Shown here: in pieces, positions 1-6,188 of the stretch | Layout of the letters: each line of letters starts with the position of its first letter | Position numbering within the stretch: position 1 is the first letter of the stretch | Assembly (NCBI GenBank): GCA_026986085.1 | Contig: JALSPE010000075.1 | Coordinates: forward strand, 1 to 12,103 | Source: Campylobacteraceae bacterium | GTDB lineage: Bacteria; Campylobacterota; Campylobacteria; Campylobacterales; Sulfurovaceae | Direction of reading: 5' to 3' | Length of the DNA: 12,103 bases | Notes under the pieces: model-generated | What the model was told of the DNA's origin: nothing | The model's database searches: none | Seen by the model: only the letters and a program-made list of their open reading frames with translations | Translations under genes and position numbers: made by a program

Positions 1-2
1 TA

Positions 3-449
3 CAAAATAGTAATTACCCTAAAAAAGGAATATTTAGAACTAAAATAATATTTAATAAAGATGGCAATATATTAATCGATTTTTATCCTTATATTAAAAG
101 AGAGATAAAAACTCTAGCTATTGTTGAGTCAAATATAGATTATAAATATAAATATTTAGATAGGAGTTTAATTGATTTGATAAAAAATAACTTTCGAAAT
201 TATGATGAAGTAATATTAACCAACAATGGATATCTTAAAGATAGTTCAATTGCAAATATTGCTCTTTATCATAAAAAATTAAAAGAGTGGCATACGCCTA
301 AAGAACCTATTTTAAAAGGAACTACTCTACAAAGGTATTTAGAAGAGAAAAAATTAATAAAAAAAATGATACACTATACAGATTTAAAAAACTACACATT
401 AATAGCAACACTTAATGCTATGGTAGATTTTAATATATTAAAAGGATAG
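3..449 (+). CDS. Aminotransferase class IV protein, 4-amino-4-deoxychorismate lyase-like (C-terminal part)
   Basis: The frame is open from the left edge to a TAG at 447-449, giving 148 residues of a protein whose start lies outside the window. Features of fold-type IV PLP enzymes are visible: KYLDRS at visible residues 50-55, where K50 aligns with the PLP-binding lysine of the PabC pattern; a strand with DSSIANIA (80-87), matching the cofactor-binding T-S/T-x-A-N segment; and a TPKEPILKGTT stretch further on, typical of the KGTT motif. PabC members release pyruvate from aminodeoxychorismate to give p-aminobenzoate for folate synthesis; the branched-chain and D-amino acid aminotransferases share the fold, so substrate is inferred. 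The KYxDRS form resembles stand-alone family members rather than PabB-PabC fusions, but a fusion cannot be excluded because the N-terminus is missing. A TTG at 177 is internal to the frame and is not a credible start. The downstream gene begins 3 nt after the stop. Confidence 0.8.
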   Translation, partial: QNSNYPKKGIFRTKIIFNKDGNILIDFYPYIKREIKTLAIVESNIDYKYKYLDRSLIDLIKNNFRNYDEVILTNNGYLKDSSIANIALYHKKLKEWHTPKEPILKGTTLQRYLEEKKLIKKMIHYTDLKNYTLIATLNAMVDFNILKG

Positions 450-452
450 AGA

Positions 453-887
453 ATGGATATCTACGAGAAAGATAGCTATAGAGATTTGGTTGTAAAAAAT
501 TGTTATAACGCATTAGAGTTTTTACTTAAAGAGGGGTTAGATTTTGCACTTGCTTCGTTTACCAATGTAATAGAATTTAATCCACCAATACCTACAGAAA
601 TTGCAGAATTTGACGAGAGTGCACTCTTTGTAATTGCAAATTATACAAAAGATAGCACACATTTAACAAAAACCCATATATCATTTGAAGCAGGATTTGG
701 AGATAGTAACTTTGGCTCAACATTAACAATTCCACTAGAGGCAATTATGCAATTGATTATAGACGAAGATATTATCCATATAAGCTATTATGAGCCAAAG
801 GTAAAAGTAGATAAAAACTCTATGGATTTGCTATTAAATAACCCAGAAAATCAGAAGCTTTTAAAAAAAAGAGCAAATAAAAAGTAA
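453..887 (+). CDS. Small acidic protein, possible SspB-like fold
   Basis: 144 residues, no signal peptide or membrane segment, so probably cytoplasmic. The ATG at 453 is preceded by AAGGA inside the last codons of the upstream gene, which supports translational coupling. I do not recognise a named family with certainty. The order of elements resembles the ClpX adaptor SspB: an N-terminal helix (about residues 8-29), a strand with FNPPIP (42-47), a strand ALFVIANY (57-64), then HISFEAGFG (75-83) followed by STLTIPLEAIMQLI (89-102), which parallels the F-x-A-x-F-G-G ... V-S-V-P-L-A-A-V segment of SspB, and a final strand ending in YYEP (112-115). As in SspB, the folded part is followed by a polar tail (116-144), here lysine- and asparagine-rich. 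SspB delivers ssrA-tagged proteins to ClpXP. This assignment is a pattern match by eye; an unrelated Campylobacterota-specific protein is the alternative. Confidence 0.75.
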   Translation: MDIYEKDSYRDLVVKNCYNALEFLLKEGLDFALASFTNVIEFNPPIPTEIAEFDESALFVIANYTKDSTHLTKTHISFEAGFGDSNFGSTLTIPLEAIMQLIIDEDIIHISYYEPKVKVDKNSMDLLLNNPENQKLLKKRANKK

Positions 888-944
888 CAAAATAGCTAAA
901 TTATTAATTTTTTGTTTACTTTTATAAGAATTTTGTTAATTTAT

Positions 945-974
945 TTGACTTTTTTTAAAAAAGTATGTTATACT
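945..974 (+). promoter_or_regulatory. Predicted sigma-70-type promoter of the porin gene
   Basis: TTGACT at 945-950 and TATACT at 969-974 are separated by 18 nt, and TGT at 966-968 adds an extended -10 (TGn). Transcription would begin near 981, leaving a short A-rich leader of about 27 nt. AAGGAG at 995-1000 lies 7 nt before the ATG at 1008. The match is the best promoter in the window and suits the expected high expression of the porin. Confidence 0.7.
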
Positions 975-1007
975 TGCATTGTAAACAAAAAAACAAGGAG
1001 ATTTACA

Positions 1008-2144
1008 ATGAAAAAAGGTCTATTATTATCTGTAGTTGCTACAGGATTTATTTTTGCAGGTGGAAATATTGCTCCAGTTGCTCCGGTTCAACCACAAGTT
1101 GCTCCAGTTGCTCCAGCAGCATGCGATTTCTGGGGTCAAATTGGTGTTAGATACGAAACTAAAGGTAGCAAATTATTTAAAAAACCAACTAGCTACTTAG
1201 GAACAACTGTAGTTTTAGGTGTAGAAAAAGAGCTTGGTTATGGTTTTGGTATTGGTGCTGAATTAGCAGGAACTAAATATGTAAGTAAAGTTGGTAAAGC
1301 TAAAACTGGTGAAGATGCAGAGATTTCTCAATTATATGTAACATATAAAACTGGTAATACAGCATTTAAACTTGGTCGTCAAGCTCTTCCAAAATCTTTA
1401 AGTCCATGGGCATGGTCTGATAGAACTGTAGGAAGATTAGATACTTCTTTTGAAGGTTTAGTAGTAGTTAATACAGATCTTGCAGATACTACATTAGTAG
1501 GTGCATGGATTGCAAAAGCTGGTTCTGGCACATCATTTAACTATGTAAATGGTCAAAACAATGCTGGTTTAGTTATGTTAGCTGCACAATATAAAGGTAT
1601 TGCTAATACAACTTTAACTGGTTCTGCTTACTATGTAACAAAAGCTAAAATGAGTTCTGTATGGGCTTCTGCTGAAACTAAAGCTGGTAATTTTAACTTA
1701 GGTTTACAAGGTGTATATGCTAAAACTAAAGGTTCTAAAGGAACATTTGGTGTAGCTGGTTATGCTGGAACAACTTATGGTGCTTTAGATGCTAAATTAA
1801 CTTTAGCTTATCTTAACAATGGTGCTACTTCACTTAACTTAGGTGGAACAAGTGCATTCTGGGGTGATTCATTTGGTGCATTTGGTGGTGATGTTTCTGC
1901 TGCTGGTAAACAAAAAATTGCAAGAGTTGATCTTGGTTATAAAATTGCAGGTTACGGTAAAGTATATGCTGGTGTAGCTATGGATAAACCAGATACTGGT
2001 AAAACTCAAACTGGTGCAAGAGTTGGTTACAAATTTAATGTAAACAAAGTAGCTGCTAAAGTTGAGTATAGATATATCAAAAACCCTGGCTTTGCTGCTG
2101 GTAAACAACACAGAGTTAGAGTTGAAGGTGTTTATAAATTCTAA
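1008..2144 (+). CDS. Major outer-membrane porin, Campylobacter MOMP-like
   Basis: 378 residues from the ATG at 1008. This start is chosen because AAGGAG lies just upstream and it opens directly with a signal peptide (KK, then hydrophobic residues 4-16, small residues FAGG around 17-20); the frame stays open upstream, but that part overlaps the promoter. After the signal peptide comes a short Pro/Ala/Val linker (about residues 22-38), then alternating beta-strand sequence rich in Gly, Lys and aromatic residues, for example FWGQIGVRYETKG and KVEYRYIK. The C-terminus is RVEGVYKF, whose final Phe is the outer-membrane beta-barrel sorting signal. The protein presumably forms a trimeric diffusion pore, the main route for small solutes. 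Codon use is unlike the neighbours (GGT, GCT and ACT strongly preferred), as expected for a very abundant protein. The gene is monocistronic with its own promoter and terminator. Family membership is inferred from overall pattern and length; the number of strands and the ion selectivity are not readable here. Confidence 0.88.
   Translation: MKKGLLLSVVATGFIFAGGNIAPVAPVQPQVAPVAPAACDFWGQIGVRYETKGSKLFKKPTSYLGTTVVLGVEKELGYGFGIGAELAGTKYVSKVGKAKTGEDAEISQLYVTYKTGNTAFKLGRQALPKSLSPWAWSDRTVGRLDTSFEGLVVVNTDLADTTLVGAWIAKAGSGTSFNYVNGQNNAGLVMLAAQYKGIANTTLTGSAYYVTKAKMSSVWASAETKAGNFNLGLQGVYAKTKGSKGTFGVAGYAGTTYGALDAKLTLAYLNNGATSLNLGGTSAFWGDSFGAFGGDVSAAGKQKIARVDLGYKIAGYGKVYAGVAMDKPDTGKTQTGARVGYKFNVNKVAAKVEYRYIKNPGFAAGKQHRVRVEGVYKF
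1071..1114 (+). repeat. 30-bp-period direct repeat in the porin linker
   Basis: The 14-mer GCTCCAGTTGCTCC occurs at 1071-1084 and again at 1101-1114, exactly 30 nt (10 codons) apart. It encodes the Ala-Pro-Val-Ala-Pro units just after the signal peptide. Because the period is a multiple of three, slippage would change linker length without breaking the frame. Confidence 0.75.
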
Positions 2145-2163
2145 TCTTAGAGTTTAACACTTT

Positions 2164-2200
2164 TTCAAGCCTTTTGGCTTGAATTTTATTTTAATTTTTT
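2164..2200 (+). terminator. Intrinsic terminator of the porin gene
   Basis: TTCAAGCC (2164-2171), loop TTTT and GGCTTGAA (2176-2183) form a perfect 8-bp stem, followed by a T-rich run to 2200. It begins 19 nt after the porin stop and separates the porin from rimO. Confidence 0.85.
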
Positions 2201-2263
2201 TAATATACATACTTCTATTTTCTAAAAAATTTCATTTCAATCTATAATTAATCATAACTACTC

Positions 2264-2269
2264 TATAAT
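2264..2269 (+). promoter_or_regulatory. Possible -10 box of the rimO-tilS unit
   Basis: TATAAT at 2264-2269 stands 24 nt before the rimO start, after the porin terminator. No convincing -35 is seen 16-18 nt upstream, which is common in A+T-rich Campylobacterota promoters. A second TATAAT at 2243-2248 is an equal-looking alternative. Confidence 0.4.
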
Positions 2270-2293
2270 ACTTTTTAAAAAGGTTATATATTA

Positions 2294-3607
2294 ATGGCAA
2301 AAAAAGTTCATTTAATATCTCTTGGGTGTAATAAAAATTTAGTAGATAGTGAAGTTATGTTAGGAAAGTTATATAATTATGAGCTAACAAATAATCAAGA
2401 AGAGGCTGATGTAACTATTGTTAATACATGTGGGTTTATAGAGGCTGCTAAAGAGGAGTCTATTAATACCATATTAGAAGCTTCACAAAATAGAAAAGAT
2501 AACTCTTTACTAGTTGTAAGTGGATGTTTAAGCCAAAGATATAAAGAGGAGTTAATAGATGCCTTACCAGAGGTAGATATATTTACGGGTGTTGGGGATT
2601 ACGATAGAATAGATGAGTTAATTGCAAATAAAGAGACAACCTTTACACCAGAGGTATATTTAGCAAATGAGCATTCAAAAAGAGTAATTACGGGCTCTAA
2701 CTATCACGCTTATATTAAGCTTAGTGAAGGGTGTAATCAAAATTGCTCTTTTTGTGCGATTCCCAGCTTTAAAGGAAGACTTAAATCAAGAAGTGTAGAG
2801 TCGGTAGTTACAGAGGTTACAAACTTAATAGGGCAAGGATTTAAAGATTTTAGTTTTATATCGCAAGATACATCTAGTTATGGTAGAGATTTAGGGAATA
2901 AAAATGCCCTGATTGATTTAATTAAGCAAATAGAGTTACTACCAGGTATAAAGAGTGCTAGAGTGTTATATCTATACCCTTCGACTACATCTTTTGAGTT
3001 GGTAGATGCAATAGCTAACTCTCCTATATTTAAAACATATTATGATATGCCAATTCAACACATAAGTGATAGTATGCTCAAAATTATGAAAAGAGGCTTT
3101 GGAAAAGATAAAACTATTGAGCTTTTGGAGTATATGAAGAGTAAAAAAGATGCGTTTATAAGAACAGCAGTAATTGCAGGACACGCAGGGGAGAGCCAAG
3201 AGGATTTTATAGAAATAAAAAAATTTATTAAAGATTTTGAATTTGATAGAGTTACAGTATTTGAGTATTCAAATGAAGAGAATACGAGAGCCTATACACT
3301 AGAGCAGGTGCCAAAAGAGATAATAGCACAAAGAGCTCAAGAGTTGGGAGATATTGCAAAAGAGTTAATGGTTAAATCTAATAAAAAACTAATTGATCAA
3401 GAGATTGAGTTGATTGTAGATGGAGAAAGCGATGAGCATGAGTATCTATTGAGTTCAAGAGCTACTATGTGGGCGCCAGAGATTGATGGAGAGATTTTAA
3501 TTAATGATACAAACGACTTGACGGTAAACCATGGAGATTACTTTATTGCCAAAGTAACACAATTAGCAGATGCTACACCACTAGCTGAGTTAGTTAAAAA
3601 GATATGA
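2294..3607 (+). CDS. rimO: Ribosomal protein S12 methylthiotransferase RimO
   Basis: 437 residues, the usual length for the family. RimO is a radical-SAM enzyme that places a methylthio group on the conserved aspartate of ribosomal protein S12. The N-terminal methylthiotransferase domain has its three auxiliary-cluster cysteines C12 (SLGCNKN), C46 (NTCGFI) and C78 (SGCLSQ). The radical-SAM domain carries the CxxxCxxC set C147, C151 and C154 (EGCNQNCSFCAIP), binding the 4Fe-4S cluster that cleaves SAM. Residues from about 370 to the end form a TRAM-like domain. The SLGCxKNxVDSE opening separates RimO from the tRNA enzyme MiaB. AAAAGG sits 11 nt before the ATG. The stop overlaps the start of tilS (ATGA), so the two are probably co-translated; I recall the same gene order in Campylobacter jejuni. 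Confidence 0.96.
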   Translation: MAKKVHLISLGCNKNLVDSEVMLGKLYNYELTNNQEEADVTIVNTCGFIEAAKEESINTILEASQNRKDNSLLVVSGCLSQRYKEELIDALPEVDIFTGVGDYDRIDELIANKETTFTPEVYLANEHSKRVITGSNYHAYIKLSEGCNQNCSFCAIPSFKGRLKSRSVESVVTEVTNLIGQGFKDFSFISQDTSSYGRDLGNKNALIDLIKQIELLPGIKSARVLYLYPSTTSFELVDAIANSPIFKTYYDMPIQHISDSMLKIMKRGFGKDKTIELLEYMKSKKDAFIRTAVIAGHAGESQEDFIEIKKFIKDFEFDRVTVFEYSNEENTRAYTLEQVPKEIIAQRAQELGDIAKELMVKSNKKLIDQEIELIVDGESDEHEYLLSSRATMWAPEIDGEILINDTNDLTVNHGDYFIAKVTQLADATPLAELVKKI

Positions 3608-4584
3608 TTAAAAGTGCTACACTAGATAGATTAAGAGAAAGCAAAAATCTTCTTGCTTTCTCAGCAGGAGTAGATTCTAGTGCACTCTTTTTTTTACTTT
3701 TAGAGCAAAATATAGAGTTTGATATAGCTATAGTAAATTACAATTTAAGAGAAGAGTCAAAAGATGAAGTAGCTTATGCTGTAGAGATTGCAAATAGATA
3801 TAGTAAAAAGATATATATATCCAATTCACCTAAGTTTTCAAGAAATTTTGAAGCAAATGCAAGAGATTTTAGATATAATTTTTTTAAAAGTGTTATAGAT
3901 AAAGAGGGTTATGATAATTTATTAACAGCACACCATTTAAATGATAGATTAGAGTGGATGCTAATGCGCCTTAGCAAAGGTGCAGGAGCTCTTACCCTCA
4001 GTGGAATGAGAGAGATAGAAAAAAAAGAGAGTTATAGCCTAATTCGTCCACTTTTAGATAGCACAAAGGCTCAATTGTTAAATTTTTTAGAAGATAGAGG
4101 TATAAAATATTTTATAGATAAGAGTAACTTTGATTTAAAGTATGAGAGAAATAGATATAGACCAATTGCAGAGGCTCTTCTTGAAAACTCAAAAGATGGA
4201 TTTATTAGAAGTTTTAATTTGTTAGAGCAAGAAGCCAATATAGTTAAGAGTGGTTTTAGTTTAATATATTCTAAAAAGAGTTTAAGAGTAATAAAAATTG
4301 ATTCAATAGATATTGCACCATATGCACTAAATTATTACTTAAAAGAGTTAAATTATCTTGTAACACATAATGAATTAGAGTTAATTAAGAGAAAAAACTC
4401 TATAGTAGTTGGCAGAAAATGGGCAGTAGAAATTAAAAATAATTATCTATTTATTGCACCTTACTTAAATATTGTTATACCTAAAAAGGATAGAGATTAC
4501 TTTAGAGTAAATAAAATACCAGTAAAGATTAGAGCATATCTGTTTTTGGAAAATATAGATATCGATATTAACTTTCGCACTTAA
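3604..4584 (+). CDS. tilS: tRNA(Ile)-lysidine synthase TilS
   Basis: 326 residues. TilS uses ATP and lysine to convert cytidine 34 of tRNA-Ile(CAU) to lysidine, letting it read AUA and be charged with isoleucine. AUA (ata) is frequent in this window, so the enzyme should matter. The PP-loop is SAGVDSS at residues 20-26, where the family norm is SGGxDS; the Gly-to-Ala change at 21 is odd but the Asp and Ser are kept. Further family signatures are NARDFRY (85-91), TAHHLNDR (108-115, canonical HHxDDQ), RPLL (148-151) and DKSNFDLKYERNRYR (172-186). The protein lacks the long C-terminal substrate-binding domains of Escherichia coli TilS, as in other short epsilonproteobacterial forms. Translation is coupled to rimO through a 4-nt overlap. 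No obvious terminator follows; the next gene is convergent. Confidence 0.93.
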   Translation: MIKSATLDRLRESKNLLAFSAGVDSSALFFLLLEQNIEFDIAIVNYNLREESKDEVAYAVEIANRYSKKIYISNSPKFSRNFEANARDFRYNFFKSVIDKEGYDNLLTAHHLNDRLEWMLMRLSKGAGALTLSGMREIEKKESYSLIRPLLDSTKAQLLNFLEDRGIKYFIDKSNFDLKYERNRYRPIAEALLENSKDGFIRSFNLLEQEANIVKSGFSLIYSKKSLRVIKIDSIDIAPYALNYYLKELNYLVTHNELELIKRKNSIVVGRKWAVEIKNNYLFIAPYLNIVIPKKDRDYFRVNKIPVKIRAYLFLENIDIDINFRT

Positions 4585-4709
4585 TTTTAATACAAACAGT
4601 GCCATTGCAATACCCACTAAAAATTTTCAATATACAATCTCAAGATATATAAAACGGACAAAAATTAAGCTATTTCATATTTGATGCTATGACAATTAAA
4701 AATTACTCC

Positions 4710-4731
4710 GGACCCTCGAATTTATTCGAGG
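4710..4731 (+). repeat. REP-like palindrome with 5' GGAC guard (pair 1, left)
   Basis: GGAC at 4710-4713 is followed directly by CCTCGAAT (4714-4721), TT, and ATTCGAGG (4724-4731), a perfect 8-bp stem. It faces the element at 4767-4788 in inverted orientation. The geometry (tetranucleotide, stem, TTTA-type apex) is that of REP elements recognised by RAYT transposases. The gap between tilS and the minus-strand operon holds nothing else clear apart from its partner and a short palindrome AGTTTAAACT at 4737-4746. Confidence 0.65.
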
Positions 4732-4766
4732 CAAAAAGTTTAAACTCTAGTAATAAGCCCAAATAG

Positions 4767-4788
4767 ACGCGAATGAATTCGCGTGTCC
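4767..4788 (-). repeat. REP-like palindrome with 5' GGAC guard (pair 1, right)
   Basis: Read on the minus strand: GGAC (4788-4785) followed directly by the perfect 8-bp stem ACGCGAAT, TC, ATTCGCGT (4784-4767). It lies 35 nt from the left partner in opposite orientation, making a BIME-like pair. Its core GAATGAATTCGC (plus strand, 4771-4782) recurs exactly at 11676-11687. Confidence 0.65.
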
Positions 4789-4837
4789 GTATTGTTTGAA
4801 ATTAATTTATTGGTGTTTAGTTTTTGACATAACATGC

Positions 4838-4873
4838 AAAAAAGTAAGCTTTTAAAAGAGATTAACTCTTTTA
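4838..4873 (-). terminator. Weak hairpin at the end of the minus-strand operon
   Basis: TAAAAGAG (4853-4860), ATTAA and CTCTTTTA (4866-4873) form a perfect 8-bp stem that includes the stop codon of the membrane-protein gene. Read on the minus strand the hairpin is followed 9 nt later by a T6 run (A6 at 4838-4843). The stem is A/T-rich and the T-run is displaced, so termination here would be inefficient. Confidence 0.35.
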
Positions 4874-5272
4874 GCCTACAGATATATCTTTTCTTGCTGC
4901 GTAATTTGATATTACAAAACCACCAATTGCATCTAAAAATGACATTAGCATAATAATGAAAAATGTTGCATTGTGAGCTTTGTCCCAAATAAGAAATATA
5001 GTTAAGTAACTAACTGCTACCATAAAGCTAAATATTGTCTCTGGAACGGCTTCTGCTCCACCTGTAGCAGCTTTGTATATCTCTATATATAAAAATACGA
5101 CTCCTACAATTAAAAATATATCTTTTGTAGTTAGAAAAAACAGCTCATCTCTTGCCCATACAATATGGTTCATATCAAATGATGGCATATCTAAATCGAC
5201 AACAGCGTATCTTGCGAAAACATAGACTAAAAGTAGCCAAAGAAATGTTGGAACACTTTTTATTAATGGCAT
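4871..5272 (-). CDS. Four-helix inner-membrane protein of unknown function
   Basis: 133 residues. Four hydrophobic segments are visible at about 7-25, 50-67, 80-97 and 102-122, ending in a short basic tail NYAARKDISVG. Acidic or polar residues border the helices, such as RDE at 41-43, E64 near the end of helix 2, and D114 with GG at 117-118 in helix 4. No catalytic motif is recognised. AAAAGGGG lies upstream of the ATG. It is the last gene of the thyX-transpeptidase-slipin run, 48 nt after the slipin stop, with no terminator between them, so it is likely co-transcribed. NfeD is the usual small membrane partner of slipins, but this protein lacks the soluble OB-fold part of NfeD and looks unrelated. 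A role with the slipin or with envelope maintenance is inferred only from position. Confidence 0.8.
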   Translation of the reverse strand: MPLIKSVPTFLWLLLVYVFARYAVVDLDMPSFDMNHIVWARDELFFLTTKDIFLIVGVVFLYIEIYKAATGGAEAVPETIFSFMVAVSYLTIFLIWDKAHNATFFIIMLMSFLDAIGGFVISNYAARKDISVG

Positions 5273-5320
5273 AGTAACCCCTTTTTTTGGTATTTTATTG
5301 GTTTTTTAATTAAATATAGA

Positions 5321-6184
5321 TTAATCATCACTATCCTCCTTTATTGCATTCATTGTAAATAAGCCCTTTAAAGATTTTTGTAAATCTGATGGATAGACCA
5401 CAAATTTAGAACTATCAGATGAAGATAGACTACCAAGAGCTTCTAGGTATTTTTCTCCTAAAAGAAAGTTCATTGGCATATTTGCATCTCCTGTAGGATT
5501 TACTTTAGATAACTCTTCTAGGGTGTGTATCTTCTCTTCAAGTTTTATTTTATGGGTTTCAGAATTCTTTTTTGCTACCTCATAGGCCGATTGAGCTTTT
5601 ATCATATCGGCTTTTTTCTGTCTCTCGGCAATTGCTCTATTCTCTAGTGCTTTTTGAACCTCTTCTGGTATATCAACCTCACTAATCTCTACTGCTGCCA
5701 AAGATATACCCCAAGGGGTTATATCCTCTCCTAAATGTTTTTCTGCATACTTTTTTATATCTTTTCTGCCCAAAATAGCATCTTCTAGAACCATTGTTCC
5801 AATTTTGTAACGAATATGCCCTTTGGCTTGTCTTATAATTCCTGTTTTATAATCTGGTATCTCATATGTAGCTTTAAGGGAGTCAATAACCTTAAAGTAG
5901 ATAATTGCACTAACTCCAACTGAAACTTTATCATTAGTATATACTTTCATATCTTTAATCTCTAACTTATCCCCACGAATAAATATCTTTTTTCTTATTC
6001 TGTCAAAAATTGGGTCAAACAGAACAAAAGCAAATGGAGGTTTGGCAGTTCTGTGATACTTATTGTATCTCTCTATTATCCACTCCTCTTCGGCGGGTAT
6101 ATATACAATAGATTTTTTAAGAATTATTACAACAATAATAGCCGCAATAAATGCATAAATTAATATATATACAAATGCAGTCAT
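5321..6184 (-). CDS. SPFH/band-7 (slipin/stomatin-like) membrane protein
   Basis: 287 residues. One N-terminal membrane anchor (about 4-22) is followed by a band-7/SPFH domain (about 26-185). Slipin signatures include EEWIIERYNKYHRT (33-46), DMKVYTNDKVSVGVSAIIYFKV (78-99) and TPWGISLAAVEISEVDIPEEVQ (156-177). An Ala/Lys/Glu-rich coiled coil (about 178-228, AIAERQKKADMIKAQSAYE) and a C-terminal segment SKFVVYPSDLQKSLKGLF (259-276) follow, the latter resembling the conserved end of QmcA/slipin proteins. Family members oligomerise into rings or cages on the membrane and often control a membrane protease; the exact client here is unknown. AAGGAG lies inside the final codons of the transpeptidase gene and only 4 nt separate the two genes, so expression is coupled. 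Orthology to qmcA is possible but not certain. Confidence 0.9.
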   Translation of the reverse strand: MTAFVYILIYAFIAAIIVVIILKKSIVYIPAEEEWIIERYNKYHRTAKPPFAFVLFDPIFDRIRKKIFIRGDKLEIKDMKVYTNDKVSVGVSAIIYFKVIDSLKATYEIPDYKTGIIRQAKGHIRYKIGTMVLEDAILGRKDIKKYAEKHLGEDITPWGISLAAVEISEVDIPEEVQKALENRAIAERQKKADMIKAQSAYEVAKKNSETHKIKLEEKIHTLEELSKVNPTGDANMPMNFLLGEKYLEALGSLSSSDSSKFVVYPSDLQKSLKGLFTMNAIKEDSDD

Positions 6185-6188
6185 AAAA

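Noticed and set aside
177..179. TTG as start of a 90-residue gene
   Set aside because: The frame is open to the left edge, and upstream codons encode class IV aminotransferase sequence (KYLDRS), so it is an internal codon of a partial gene.
912..1007. An upstream in-frame extension of the porin start
   Set aside because: It would cover the -35/-10 pair and place a second hydrophobic stretch before a well-formed signal peptide; the ATG at 1008 has AAGGAG at the proper distance.
1869..2111. Minus-strand frame inside the porin gene
   Set aside because: It is a by-product of the strong GGT/GCT/AAA codon bias of the porin and lacks a ribosome site.
2164..2183. Another member of the REP-like family after the porin
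   Set aside because: The stem resembles AAGCC-type palindromes, but there is no GGAY at its foot and it is followed by a T-run, so an ordinary terminator explains it.
4740..4988. Minus-strand 82-residue frame overlapping the membrane-protein gene
   Set aside because: It crosses the REP-like element and overlaps the true gene in another frame; composition is Cys/Asn/Lys-rich with no recognisable pattern.
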